This document shows, in pieces, positions 18,566 to 29,120 of a stretch of 64,000 nt of DNA. Made by a program: the position numbers and the translations under genes. The DNA lies in the NCBI GenBank assembly GCA_027575765.1, contig JANBPT010000071.1, positions 19,624-83,623 of the forward strand, read 5' to 3'. This DNA is from Tieghemiomyces parasiticus. Lineage: Eukaryota; Kickxellomycota; Dimargaritomycetes; Dimargaritales; Dimargaritaceae. The stretch's first letter is position 1; the number at the start of each line of letters is the position of its first letter. Under the pieces are notes generated by a model. It made no database searches, was not told the DNA's origin, and saw nothing but the letters and a program-made list of their open reading frames with translations.

Positions 18566-20839
18566 CTACTCTAATTCTATGATGGCCGCCTGCGCCGCCA
18601 CAATGTCGCCAGCCTTCACGTGTACGGCCTTGACTTTGCCGGCCATGGGGGCCCTCAGGACGTTCTGCATCTTCATTGCCTCGACTACGACCAACTCCTC
18701 ACCTTTAGACACTGTCTCGCCTCCCATCACATTAACGCTGATCACACGGCCGGGCATAGGCGACTGGACAACCGTGCCAAGGTCTCGCGGGACGCGCTGT
18801 TTCATGTGGCATATCAGACGGGCCTGGAGCGGCAAGAGAACCTGGAGATCCCAGGGGGTACCGAGGTGTTGTAGGCTGAAGCCGAGCGGAGAAGGACCAA
18901 GGTATTGGAGAGTGGCCGCACCGATGTCGGGTACAGTATTGGTAGGCGTAGTCTCCATCGCAGCCTCCGTGTCTGGTGAACTATCGTGAGCTGGTCGGTA
19001 GGTCATTTCGATGATGGGTGACTCGATCGCCCAGTTCAGCGTGACCCGCCGGGCCGGTCCGTCTCCGAGAGTGACCGTGAACGCGTTGGGACAACCGAAG
19101 GTGACGTGGCCCTGGATAAGCTGTACGCGGGCACAGGTCGATGCGGGCGGACTGTCGTTGTCGTAGGATACGTCGTCCTCAATACGTTTACTACTGGCAG
19201 ACCAACGGATTACCACCTGCCACGTCGTACAGGGCGGGATAAACCGCTTGCCCGTTGCTGAAGCCGAGGCCGTTAGAGTAGAATTACGAATCTCTTGAGT
19301 GGCGTGGACAACCGCGGCAGTCGCGGCAAGCTCGAACCACGAGGTCGCATTCAGGACGTGCCCACGGAAGCCGTGCGGATAGTGTCGCGCCAAAAAGTCG
19401 GTAGAAAGCTTACCCGACCGGAAATCCGTCCGATTGAGGACGTCGCGGAGCAGGGGGATGTTATGGGTGACCCCGCGGATCACGTAGCGGTCGAGGGCCT
19501 GACACAACGTGGAAATCGCCTCGGTCCGGTCCTGGCCGTGGGCACAGAGCTTACTGAGCAGTGAATCGTAGTGTATACTGATTTCGCTGCCTTCAACGAC
19601 CCCAGCATCACACCGTACCGCACCCGGCAATTTGGCCGCTGCAAGGATGGGTTCCTGGTACCGATGCAGGGTCCCGGTACTCGACAGGTACGTGGCAGGG
19701 TCCTCAGCATAGACGCGGGCCTCGATGGCCCACCCGCGCCGGGGGACCGCGGCCTGGGTCAGACGGAGCGGGTACCCGGCGGCCACTCGAATCATTTCTT
19801 CGACGAGATCCAGTCCTGTGACGTATTCGGTGATGGGATGTTCGACCTGGAGCCGGGTGTTCATCTCCAAAAAATAAAAATTACGGTCGGCATCGACTAG
19901 AAATTCCACGGTACCGGCCGATACGTAACCCACTCCTCGGGCCAGGGCTACGGCCTGTTGCCCCATGGCCCGCCGGGTGGGTTCGTCGAGGTGAGTACTG
20001 GGTGTTTCCTCTATGAGCTTCTGATTGCGACGTTGGACGGAGCATTCGCGCTCAGGGAGGTACAGTATGTGCCCTTGGGTATCGGCCAGGACCTGTACCT
20101 CAATATGGCGAGACCGTTCGATGAACTTTTCGATGAGGAGCCGGCCGTCGCCAAAGCTCGACTGGGATTCGGTGGCCGCAAGTTTGAACCCTTCCCGGAG
20201 CTCCCGGTCGGTACGGGCCACACGCATACCCTTGCCGCCGCCACCAGCTGACGCCTTGATCATGACGGGGTACCCGATGGCGCGGGCCACCGCAAGGGCC
20301 TGGGCCGAGTCGCGTACCACACCATCGAACCCTGGAATGGTGGTGACCCCGGCCTGTATCGCAATCCGCTTGCTCTGAACCTTATCGCCCATAGCTGCGA
20401 TGGCCCCCGGGCCCGGTCCAATGAACACAACACCTGCATTTTGGAGAGCTGACACGAAGACCGGATTCTCCGATAGGAACCCGTACCCGGGGTGCACCGC
20501 CTGGGCCCCCGTTGTGGCTACAACGTCTAATATACGGTCCACGTTAAGGTAGCTCTGGGAAGTGGGTGCCGGCCCGATGTGGACGGCCTCGTCAGCCAGG
20601 CGGACATGTGGGCTGTTGACGTCGGCATCGGAGTAGACGGCGACGGTTCGGATGCCAAGTTTACGTGCCGTCCGCATCACTCGACAGGCGATCTCGCCAC
20701 GGTTGGCCACCAGGAGCTTGTCAAAGTACTGCTCGGTCTGGTATAGTGGTGTGGTGTGTAGGGCACGGGTGGTAGCCAGGCAACCTCGCCGGCAGTAGAG
20801 AGACCCCTCACAGGAAAAGCTGGCGAGAGAGCGGAGCAT
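18566..20839 (-). CDS. PCCA: Propionyl-CoA carboxylase alpha subunit, mitochondrial
   Basis: Biotin-dependent enzyme subunit that carboxylates biotin for conversion of propionyl-CoA to (S)-methylmalonyl-CoA in the mitochondrial matrix. Single exon, 757 residues. The N-terminal 36 residues are Arg/Ser-rich without acids apart from one Glu and look like a mitochondrial presequence. The biotin carboxylase domain follows (FDKLLVANRGEIACRV near 40; the ATP-grasp glycine loop SAGGGGKGM; EMNTRLQVEH). The biotinyl lysine is K723 in EAMKMQN, 35 residues from the C-terminus. The segment ALDRYVIRGVTHNIPLLRDV and the YPHGFRGH block are characteristic of PCC rather than methylcrotonyl-CoA carboxylase. The beta subunit is not in the window. 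The methylcrotonyl paralogue remains a less likely alternative. Confidence 0.88.
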   Translation of the reverse strand: MLRSLASFSCEGSLYCRRGCLATTRALHTTPLYQTEQYFDKLLVANRGEIACRVMRTARKLGIRTVAVYSDADVNSPHVRLADEAVHIGPAPTSQSYLNVDRILDVVATTGAQAVHPGYGFLSENPVFVSALQNAGVVFIGPGPGAIAAMGDKVQSKRIAIQAGVTTIPGFDGVVRDSAQALAVARAIGYPVMIKASAGGGGKGMRVARTDRELREGFKLAATESQSSFGDGRLLIEKFIERSRHIEVQVLADTQGHILYLPERECSVQRRNQKLIEETPSTHLDEPTRRAMGQQAVALARGVGYVSAGTVEFLVDADRNFYFLEMNTRLQVEHPITEYVTGLDLVEEMIRVAAGYPLRLTQAAVPRRGWAIEARVYAEDPATYLSSTGTLHRYQEPILAAAKLPGAVRCDAGVVEGSEISIHYDSLLSKLCAHGQDRTEAISTLCQALDRYVIRGVTHNIPLLRDVLNRTDFRSGKLSTDFLARHYPHGFRGHVLNATSWFELAATAAVVHATQEIRNSTLTASASATGKRFIPPCTTWQVVIRWSASSKRIEDDVSYDNDSPPASTCARVQLIQGHVTFGCPNAFTVTLGDGPARRVTLNWAIESPIIEMTYRPAHDSSPDTEAAMETTPTNTVPDIGAATLQYLGPSPLGFSLQHLGTPWDLQVLLPLQARLICHMKQRVPRDLGTVVQSPMPGRVISVNVMGGETVSKGEELVVVEAMKMQNVLRAPMAGKVKAVHVKAGDIVAAQAAIIELE

Positions 20840-22802
20840 CGGCGTGAATGCGAGTCTAGGAACTCGGGGGGAGCATATGCCTCATACGTGACGAAGCCAG
20901 GATTAACGGGAATGGCTTCGGCGCCTTTAGCTGGTGAAAACTCAATGGAAGGTGAAAAGGGGTAATGTGGCGAATATACTGTAGGCCAGAAGCGCAAGTA
21001 GGTAGGCTTTGTGGAGATATTCGCCGAGGCCCAAGTGACTGGTTTTCCGCCGTTATCTTTGACCCTGTGAATTGCCGAAGGGGCTAGGACGGCGGTCTCC
21101 AAATTGCCAACCAAGCCTATAGCGTCGGACATGTCCCTCATCAGTCGTAGGGTGTGGGCCGGACTGTTCCTACGAGCGACTGCCCTGAGTGAGACGGGCG
21201 TTGGCTTCGGTTGGGAGCCAACTTGTGGGGCTTCGCGGACGTGCTCAGTAGCGCCTACTCCAACTTACCAGCCAGTCTGTACCCTGCACGGTCCACGCCT
21301 CGATTATTTTCCAGGGCACGTTTTCACCTACCGGTGACTCGTCTACCGGCCAGTGGTTCCGCTCACATTGACCCTGAACCACCATGTCAGGGGCCGAGTG
21401 AGTTCCCGGCAACTCACCTCTAAGGGAATGCTACACCTGAGGCTGTCTGTTACGCAATGTAGTGGGCCCTCGCCTCTTCATCCGTCGGATCGCCAGGTTG
21501 GCTTTGTTTGACCCGCTGCCTACAACCCCTATTAAACAAAGAATCTTCTTAGGATACGGGTGTTGCTGTCTTTCGAAAGCCCGACCTAATCCCTACCCAG
21601 GCCCTTTAAGTTACCATCAACTTTCTCCGAGTTGGCTGGTGCGTGTACGGGTCCGGTGCACTCCCTTGGAGCCCACTCCCAGGACCGACTGGCCCCGGGC
21701 ATCTGCTCAGCGGGGCCTTGTCACCTGCGGTGAGGTGTAGGTTCATTGCACGCCACTGCTTGATCTGAAATGCTGCGTTTTCGGGGGCTTAAAGTTAGCT
21801 GAAGACAGGGAGCTGCCAAGCTGTTGGCTCGGCTATCTACGTTGCGGAGTAGATTTTGGCGGCTGGAAGGGCAGGAAAATCGTGTTGAGTATGCCAACCC
21901 TGGCATGCGGGGGACAAGCGAACAACCAGGGTAGTTATTTACAAATCGTAATCGCACTGGAGGAGCTCTGTGCAAAGTGCGCAACGGCTACTCGATATGA
22001 GAGGCGGTCTGTCATCGCACACAGGGGCGCGGGACGAAGCGCCAGAAACGATGGCTCTTAACGGACCCGGCGGTGGCTGGGGAGGACAAAGTGAGACACT
22101 GGTGGTGCAAGCGTCCTCCCAGCATTGTTACCAAAGTCAGCAGATGTCGAGCCCCTGGCCAATAACAGGTGGGGAGGACTTGAAATATCGGTATATGCGC
22201 ATTTATAGCCTCTGAAGCACTTGGAATGGTGTATATTCTTCTCCCAAAGCCGCTGGATGGGGGCGCTCCTATCTCACAGCTATAAGCTCACCTGGAACCA
22301 GCGCACAAGTTCTGACGGGTTTAAGATTCCCATCCGCCAGCTCTGCCATTGTCTTGTGCCCTTTTATTAGGGATGGATTGACCTTTACGCTGTTTATGGA
22401 CCCCCCCGCGTCCTTACGCTCCGCCTGAACCATTCAGCCGCCACGCCTTTGACGCCCACTCGTCCATCCTGTTGTGGTGAGGATATCACTGCCATCGCTT
22501 TTGTGTCGGCTCTGCCTGTGCCTCCCTTTGGAGGCAGCTTGTCTTCAGAGCGTCGAACGTTTGCTCAACGCACCTGAGAGATTGACTCCTTCAACCTCAT
22601 TGGCTTGGCCTCTCCTTCCGCACCCGTTCGCCTTCGCTCCCTGCATTTTTTTGACGCCTACTTCATTCGGACCTGATTAAGTCTGACATGGCCCTTTAGA
22701 CTCTCGCACCTGCATCCATCCCTTACGTCCAGCCCCCCGGCCGACTTTGGCCGCGTTCTCCATTCTCACTATCCCTTTCCCTCATTAACCCATTCGCCTA
22801 CC
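20840..22802. other. Divergent promoter region between PCC alpha and NUS1-like genes
   Basis: About 2 kb. A minus-strand frame immediately upstream of PCC alpha (about 20,840-21,141) is open but overlaps the PCC alpha start in another frame and matches nothing known. The last 350 bases before 22803 are strongly pyrimidine-rich, like the leaders of other genes here. No gene is supported. Confidence 0.4.
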
Positions 22803-24143
22803 ATGGCTTACAAACTCGCCGGTGGACTGGTGTATGCCGTCCTGCTCCTGCTATTACAGGCGATCTATATCGCCGTACGTAGTGTTCGCAAGCACGTACT
22901 CCGATTCCGGGACACGCTGGAGAATGAATGCTTTCGGCGACCAAAGAGGAGCCTCCATGTGACCGAGAAGCTGCCCATCCCGATGCTCCTACCGCACCTG
23001 GAGGGCTCGCCGTTCCTCCATCACGATCTGCTTCAGTCGCGCGCCGGTGACATTGGCCGCATGCAGTTCGCCACCCTCCGTAATGAATTTAGCAAGCTCC
23101 CCAAGCGCCCCGAGCACTTCAGCGTAGCCCTGCCAACGGGATCCTCCACTTCCCGGTTGCAGCTGAAAACTCCACTGTCGGTTCCCTTCTCCCTCAAACA
23201 GCGTGTCCAGGACCGTATAAACATCCTGCTGTGTCGCCATTACACCCTCACAACCGACTACCAGCGCCCTGACCATAATAATACTCGTACCGCCCAAGAG
23301 ACCACCGTGGCCGCCATCACCCGCCTGGCCTTCTGGTCCCTGGCCGCTGATATCCCCTGTTTGAGCGTGTACCAACCCCAGTGGCATTTGCTGACAAGTT
23401 CCTCCGAGGATTACCCTTGTAGTCCGATTGCCGTGAAGGACGACGAGACGGTTTCCCACAACCGACACCGCAAAATCATCCCGCTTCCGGTGAACCTTCT
23501 GCTCCAGGCCCTCGACCTGGTCCGGTACAGCGCCCAGATGCCCCCTGTCACGGCTGACGGGCTCAAAAAGGACACCCTGGATAAGAGCTCGGAGGCACTC
23601 GAGACGAAGGCGTTGCCTATGCTCCAGATTCTCACCCGTGGTAGGGCTAGTCCGCCCCGCATCGTTGTGGTGTACCGCAATCGCCGTTTCATCGTAGGCC
23701 AGGACGACAATGGCAAGTCCGCTGTGACCAACGCCTCGGGCGCCGACACTATCGAACTACGCGCCCGGCTCACAACCGCTGCTACGGAGGCCAGTGAACT
23801 CACCCCCCCGCAGACCCTCGAGATCCACCTCCTGGACGCCCAGGAAGGCCTGCCCAAACTGGCCCAACTGGCTGAGACGCTCAGTACCGCGGTCCAACGA
23901 GGCGAACTGACCCTGGGCGCGATCGACGTAAAGCGGGTCGACGCCCACATGCGGTTGGCTACCCCAGTCGAGCCCAAACTCGTGCTTCTGACTGGTGGCC
24001 CATTCTCCGTGAATCTCTACCCGGCCTGGGCCATGCGGCACGCCGAGATCCAGCACGCTGGCGAGTACGAAAGCGTCCGTCTCGACGCCGTGCGTCGCGC
24101 TCTCTACCGGTTCGCCAAGTGCCAGCAGCGCTTCGGCAAGTAA
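22803..24143 (+). CDS. NUS1: NUS1/NgBR-like subunit of dehydrodolichyl diphosphate synthase
   Basis: Non-catalytic partner of the cis-prenyltransferase that makes dolichol precursors at the ER. Single exon, 446 residues. An N-terminal membrane span (about 6-25) is followed by a basic segment. A central block (AITRLAFWSLAADIPCLSVYQPQW) fits the conserved core strand of the family, where the catalytic chain has its aspartate. The C-terminus carries PKLVLLTGGPFSVNLYPAW and ends CQQRFGK. This RxG-type tail is what Nus1/NgBR contributes to the shared active site. The protein is longer than typical members (roughly 290-375) because of a low-similarity insertion in the middle. The start ATG follows a CT-rich leader. 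The catalytic partner is not in the window. Confidence 0.82.
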   Translation: MAYKLAGGLVYAVLLLLLQAIYIAVRSVRKHVLRFRDTLENECFRRPKRSLHVTEKLPIPMLLPHLEGSPFLHHDLLQSRAGDIGRMQFATLRNEFSKLPKRPEHFSVALPTGSSTSRLQLKTPLSVPFSLKQRVQDRINILLCRHYTLTTDYQRPDHNNTRTAQETTVAAITRLAFWSLAADIPCLSVYQPQWHLLTSSSEDYPCSPIAVKDDETVSHNRHRKIIPLPVNLLLQALDLVRYSAQMPPVTADGLKKDTLDKSSEALETKALPMLQILTRGRASPPRIVVVYRNRRFIVGQDDNGKSAVTNASGADTIELRARLTTAATEASELTPPQTLEIHLLDAQEGLPKLAQLAETLSTAVQRGELTLGAIDVKRVDAHMRLATPVEPKLVLLTGGPFSVNLYPAWAMRHAEIQHAGEYESVRLDAVRRALYRFAKCQQRFGK

Positions 24144-24591
24144 ACTGTTACGATGTGGATGACGGTACGGTGTGCCTCCCAACTCCCATCTAGTCGCCCT
24201 ACTTATTATGTACAGCTTTATTTCACCCAATATGCGCCACGAGTTGATTATTATTCACCTCCACTTGACCGTGGCGCTTGTATCGTTACCCCTTCCCCCT
24301 TCGCAATTCTTCTTAGCCGTGAAACCCTGGCCTTAAATTGTCAATGGCAGAACTAACGTGGTCCACCTACCACTGTCTACCCTAAGAAACCCCACTTGAT
24401 CTACAGCGTCCCTCGTCTTGACATAAACGCCACCACTGAACCAGTAGTCTCTGGTTGCAATCTCACTCATGAGCCATGGTCAAGGCAAATGGTACTAATT
24501 TTATAGATGATGAGGTTACCATACACTGTGATTAGAGGCTAAAGCAAGGGTATGGCAGGGTTTACGGGCCGTTTGAGGCGGACAACAAGGG
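24144..24591. other. Convergent intergenic region, no supported gene
   Basis: 448 bases between the stop codons of the NUS1-like and L32 genes. It is moderately AT-rich, and nothing else is recognised. Confidence 0.4.
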
Positions 24592-24972
24592 CTACAGCAG
24601 CCCGGTGTCCTTCTTGAACTGCTGGAACTTGGTTTTGATGTCCCCGTAGCAGTAGAGGCACAAGTGATGCATCAGCTTATTCCGGCCGCAGGCAGGACAT
24701 TTGTTGATATCCTTGCGGTCTTTGATGGCCTTGTTAGAGTCCCGCATGCGCCGCCTGCTGTGGGTGGTGTGTTTCTTGGGAACGGCCCGGAGGATAGCCT
24801 CCTCGAGGAACTGGCCTACCCGCTGCCGTAGGGACTCGCCATACGACTGGATCCCGGCCCATAGCGAGGGGGTGAGGGTGCCGGTGGAGCTGGCAAGGGT
24901 GAAGGAGCGCGTCTGAACAGGAAGCGTCCGCACGGCGCGGGCGAGAGTGCCGCTACGAGTAAGGGCGCTCAT
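24592..24972 (-). CDS. MRPL32: Mitochondrial large-subunit ribosomal protein bL32m
   Basis: 126 residues, single exon. Component of the mitochondrial large ribosomal subunit. The start at 24972 (MSALTRSGTLARAVRT) gives a basic, acid-free presequence; the open frame upstream to 25194 is leader. The conserved AVPKKHTTHSRRRMRDSNK block (63-81) is the L32 core and marks the region where the mature protein begins after presequence removal by the m-AAA protease in yeast. A zinc ribbon follows with C92, C95, C105 and C108 (CPAC and CLYC). The gene is divergent from threonyl-tRNA synthetase. A TATATA motif (25011-25016) lies about 40 bp upstream of the start. Confidence 0.93.
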   Translation of the reverse strand: MSALTRSGTLARAVRTLPVQTRSFTLASSTGTLTPSLWAGIQSYGESLRQRVGQFLEEAILRAVPKKHTTHSRRRMRDSNKAIKDRKDINKCPACGRNKLMHHLCLYCYGDIKTKFQQFKKDTGLL

Positions 24973-25647
24973 GGTAGAAGTGAGAAATCGAAAATGGTAC
25001 AAGGAAGAGTGTATATATGAATCAGTAAATGGGCGCGAGGAGCGGTGTGACCTTGGTAGCAGAGGGCCAGGTTGATACGGGTGGGATGGGATGTGAGGTG
25101 GTGGATTAGGTTGGACGGTGCCGATTGAATTGGCCAGATCGGTTCCAGTTAGGGGGTATGCTGGTAGATGGCTGATCTGGTCGCTCCCTTGCACGGTACT
25201 GACCGCATGGAACTGTCTGCAAGGTCACTTGAGGTCAGGTGACCCAAAGTCATCTGGACTCTGTGGTATGGGTTGATGGGCAGGCTCTCCAATTATCCCA
25301 CCTTCCTACGCTCACGCCCGCTTTCTTGGATTCCATCGACTGCGACTGACTCATCTCACCAAGCCTGCTTCCAGAGGTTACCAAAGGCTGCAGGCCCAAG
25401 GCCATACACATTCATCAGATCAACGCCCGCCCAGCTCTTTTTTTTTACGTCACCTGGCGAGCCCGTCACACCCACCCACCTTGGTTGCCGACCCGCCCAC
25501 CTTGCTGCCTGGCTCCTTCCCGCGCTTCATCTGCTCTACATCAGTTACTTCATACTAGCGCTACCTATTATTTTGAAACTCCTACCCGCTTCAGGATTTA
25601 CTCTTACCACTTCTCTAGTCAAACGTCCTGGCTCCCCCCATCACATA
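24973..25647. promoter_or_regulatory. Shared divergent promoter of L32m and ThrRS
   Basis: 675 bases separate the two start codons. The right-hand part (25273-25647) is open in frame with ThrRS, so it is either a pyrimidine-rich leader or an alternative N-terminal extension. Confidence 0.5.
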
Positions 25648-27876
25648 ATGGCCGAGGTTGATCAAAAGATGAAGGACCTTGCCCTTGAGAAGCCCGCTAA
25701 GGCCCCTAAGGCCGCCAAGGCTCCCAAAGCCGACAAAAAGAAGGCTAAGGGTGGTAACGCCGCGTCTGCCAGCGGCTTCCCTCTGGAGGTTACCCCTCGC
25801 CCGGAATACATGGACCATCGCATCCAGATGTTTGACGCTCTCAAGGCCGAGTACGATGAATTCGTTGCCCGCCAGCCCCGCCAGCCCATTAAGGTCGTTC
25901 TACCCGACGGCAGCGAGAAGTTGGGCACCAGCTGGGAGACGTCCCCCATGGACATTGCCAAATCTATCAGCAAGTCTCTGGCCGAGCGCATCGTGATCGC
26001 TAAGGTCGATGGCGAGTTGTACGACCTGGAGCGCCCGATTGAGCAGTCGTGTCGCCTGGAACTGCTGGACTTTGAGGACAAGGACGGTAAGATGGTGTTT
26101 TGGCACTCGTCGGCTCACATTCTGGGTGAGGCCAGCGAGCAACACTACGGCTGCCACCTGTGCATCGGGCCCCCGCTTGACGAGGGGTTCTACTACGAGA
26201 TGGCCATGACGGACGAGCGGTCGGTGAGTCAGACCGACTACGAATCCCTCGAGACCTTGGCCAAGCGTGCCATCAAGGAGAAACAGAAATTTGAGCGTCT
26301 GAGCGTCAGCAAGGAGAACCTGCTCAAGATGTTCGCCAGCAACAAGTACAAGGTCCACCTCATCGAATCCAAAATCCCTGACGGAACCAGCACCACCGTG
26401 TACCGCTGCGGTAGCCTTATCGACCTGTGCCGCGGCCCGCACGTGCCGCACACCGGCCGCGTCAAGTCCTTCGCCGTGCTCAAGAACTCGTCGTCCTACT
26501 TCCTTGGCGACGCCGCCAACGACACCCTGCAGCGTGTCTACGGCATCTCGTTCCCGGATAACAAGCAGATGGTTGAGTACAAAAACTTTCTGGCCGAGGC
26601 TGCTAGGCGCGACCACCGCCGCATCGGTAAAGACCAGGAACTCTTCTTCTTCCACGATCTATCCCCGGGATCCTGCTTCTTCTTGCCGCACGGCGCCCGC
26701 ATTTACAACACCCTGCTGGACTTTATTAAGCAGCAGTACCACGAGCGCGGGTTCCAGGAGGTCATGACGCCCAACATGTACAACGCCAAGTTGTGGCAGA
26801 CCTCGGGTCACTGGGCCAACTACAAGGATGACATGTTCTGCCTCAACGTCGACAAGGAGGAGTTTGCCCTCAAGCCCATGAACTGTCCCGGTCACTGCCT
26901 CCTGTTTGGCCACCGCGAGCGGTCGTACCGTGAGCTGCCTTTGCGGTTCGCTGATTTCGGTGTTCTGCACCGCAATGAGGCCAGCGGGGCCCTAAGCGGC
27001 CTGACCCGCGTGCGCCGGTTCCAGCAGGACGACGCGCATATCTTTTGCCGCAACGACCAGGTCCATCACGAGATCCAGGGTTGTCTCGACTTTTTGCAGC
27101 ACGTGTACGGTATGTTTGGCTTCAAGTTCTACCTGGAGCTATCCACCCGCCCGGAAAACTACCTCGGCAGCCTCGACGTCTGGGAAAACGCCGAGCGCCA
27201 ACTCGAGTCGGCCCTCAACTCCTTTGGTTACCCCTGGGACCTCAACCCGGGCGACGGCGCTTTCTACGGACCTAAGATTGACATTACCATCGCCGACGCC
27301 CTGAACCGTAAGTTCCAGTGCGCCACCATCCAACTTGATTTCCAGCTACCCGACCGGTTCGGACTCGAGTACCGGTCAGCCGAGAGTGGCAACGCCGACA
27401 ATGCCAACGCGTCCGCGGTCGAGAACGCCGGCACCGATAATGCCACGTTCAAGCGCCCGGTCATCATTCACCGCGCCATCTTGGGTTCCGTCGAGCGGAT
27501 GTTTGCCATTTTGACCGAATCCTTCGCCGGCAAATGGCCGTTCTGGCTGTCCCCTCGCCAGATCATGATTGTGCCCGTCACCGGTGTGGTGTTTGAGTAC
27601 GCTCGCGAGGTCCACCAGGCCTGCCACAACGCCGGCCTATTCGTCGACGTTGACCTGTCCGATGCGACCCTCAACAAGAAGATCCGCAATGCCGAAATTG
27701 CCCAGTACAATTTCGTGGTCGTCGTCGGTGCGGAGGAGCAGACCACCCAGTCCGTCAACGTGCGCAACCGTGACGATGTCGGTACTAAGGCCAAGGGCCA
27801 GACTATCCCCGTCGTTGAGTTCGTTACCCGCTTGGTCGCACTGAAGGGTTCTCGCTCCATTGAAAACAAGTTTTGA
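25648..27876 (+). CDS. THS1: Threonyl-tRNA synthetase
   Basis: Class II synthetase that charges tRNA-Thr. It has 742 residues from the ATG at 25648 ([13 protein letters not shown]), which follows the pattern of cytosolic ThrRS with a Lys-rich N-terminus ([19 protein letters not shown]). Domains in order: TGS ([14 protein letters not shown] onward, about 72-135), editing domain with the HSSAH motif and the CRGPH motif (both zinc or water-activating residues kept), catalytic core with MNCPGH (zinc-binding Cys), a motif 2 region ([14 protein letters not shown]) and motif 3 ([10 protein letters not shown]). A C-terminal anticodon-binding domain follows. The same frame is open without a stop for 125 codons upstream (ATG at 25273); its first 50 residues are basic and contain a single aspartate, so a longer mitochondrial form is possible. 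Confidence 0.94.
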   Translation: MAEVDQKMKDLALEKPAKAPKAAKAPKADKKKAKGGNAASASGFPLEVTPRPEYMDHRIQMFDALKAEYDEFVARQPRQPIKVVLPDGSEKLGTSWETSPMDIAKSISKSLAERIVIAKVDGELYDLERPIEQSCRLELLDFEDKDGKMVFWHSSAHILGEASEQHYGCHLCIGPPLDEGFYYEMAMTDERSVSQTDYESLETLAKRAIKEKQKFERLSVSKENLLKMFASNKYKVHLIESKIPDGTSTTVYRCGSLIDLCRGPHVPHTGRVKSFAVLKNSSSYFLGDAANDTLQRVYGISFPDNKQMVEYKNFLAEAARRDHRRIGKDQELFFFHDLSPGSCFFLPHGARIYNTLLDFIKQQYHERGFQEVMTPNMYNAKLWQTSGHWANYKDDMFCLNVDKEEFALKPMNCPGHCLLFGHRERSYRELPLRFADFGVLHRNEASGALSGLTRVRRFQQDDAHIFCRNDQVHHEIQGCLDFLQHVYGMFGFKFYLELSTRPENYLGSLDVWENAERQLESALNSFGYPWDLNPGDGAFYGPKIDITIADALNRKFQCATIQLDFQLPDRFGLEYRSAESGNADNANASAVENAGTDNATFKRPVIIHRAILGSVERMFAILTESFAGKWPFWLSPRQIMIVPVTGVVFEYAREVHQACHNAGLFVDVDLSDATLNKKIRNAEIAQYNFVVVVGAEEQTTQSVNVRNRDDVGTKAKGQTIPVVEFVTRLVALKGSRSIENKF

Positions 27877-28689
27877 TTGAAAGGAGAGGAGAGGGAGGGG
27901 TTCCTTCAGAAGCTCTGCGCCAGGTAAATGAGGCTAATTTTGCCTGCCTGACTCGCGCGAACGAAGTGTTTCTCGGGATTCTAAATCTTCTCACCTACCA
28001 TCGCAAATTATAATTTCCACCAATCATTAAATATTTCAACAGATAAATCTAATGGCATGGCTGGCCTTTCGAATAATGCGTATAGCCAAATTGGCCATTT
28101 CGGCTTGTATTATGTAATAACATCGCATTAGCCACCTGGTAGCTAAGGGAGGGGGCGGTCGGGCCATCTGCCTACTCTAAGGTCACCGGTTTTCATCTGG
28201 TGGCAGCCATCAGCTTCACGCTCCTGGCGTAATCATATCAGCTGTCGGCTAAACACTGTCCAGTTCGTCGTCCCGTTCCGAAATGGTAGTGAATGCCCTC
28301 CTTCTGACTTATGCTTGGCTCCGGGCTAACATTGCGTCACAACTTAAGGTTAGATGTGCTGAAGCCCCAATGGCACCAAATGGCTTCTCGTCAGGGTGAT
28401 TCTCGCGAGGCCCAAAGAACGCCCACTATCTTACAAACCACCTCCATGCAGCCTCACGCAGCAGATACCTTGATCCCGTAAGAACTTCCGCACCATCAGC
28501 CTCCTGGGCTGCATAAGTCTCCATACAATCGTTGGAGGTTGCACTCTACGGGTGGCACTATATAGTTTGAGGCATTCAAGTTTTAATGCTATTTAATAAT
28601 GATAATCACCACCACTCTATACTACTCAGTGGGCCCTTCCTAGCCAGCCATCAAAGCAAGCTCTGATGCCACTTGATTGAAGCTTGGTC
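27877..28689. other. Intergenic stretch, no supported gene
   Basis: About 810 bases of AT-richer DNA after ThrRS, leading into the decayed transposase. No gene seen. Confidence 0.4.
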
Positions 28690-29120
28690 AGCTACGACTG
28701 CCAGGCGTCCATGATTGCCTCTACCGTGGTGAACTTCTTACCCCTCGACCACTATTTGATATTTCTGAACAGGCAGAGATCGCAAGGGGGCCAGGTCAGA
28801 TCTGTAAGGAGGGGCTGGCAGAACTTTGAGTTTAGAGGTGGAAAGGTAGGTCTGGGTAGCTGCAGCGCAGTATGCTAATGCATTGTCATGGTAGAGCTGT
28901 AGAGGGTAGTGGTCCAGACTTCCACGTGCCTCCGCCCAGGCCTGGACCATGGACTCCAGCCCATACTCTACATAGAGCTCGGCGGAGACCTCGACACCAG
29001 GGGGCTTGACACTTAGGTGTAATAGGTCACGCCTGGTAAACTAAATTGTCAGCATCACCTTGGGTGCGGTATGACCTTGGCTGGGCTTCCGTTGGGGCAA
29101 GGTCACGTTTAGGAAACCAT
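28690..29120 (-). pseudogene. Decayed Tc1/mariner-type DDE transposase
   Basis: In one minus-strand frame the sequence reads KVMLTI, then an in-frame stop (TAG at 29044-29042), then LLHLSVKPPGVEVSAELYVE. It continues to LYHDNALAYCA and ends with LPAPPYRSDLAPLRS. This is the middle and C-terminal part of a mariner-type transposase. The HDNAPAH-type motif contains the second catalytic Asp, and the YSPDLAP-type motif precedes the third catalytic residue, which is lost in the divergent end. An in-frame stop and missing N-terminal domain show it is dead. Upstream remnants in other frames to about 29,340 suggest further frameshifts. Terminal inverted repeats were not found by eye. Confidence 0.72.
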
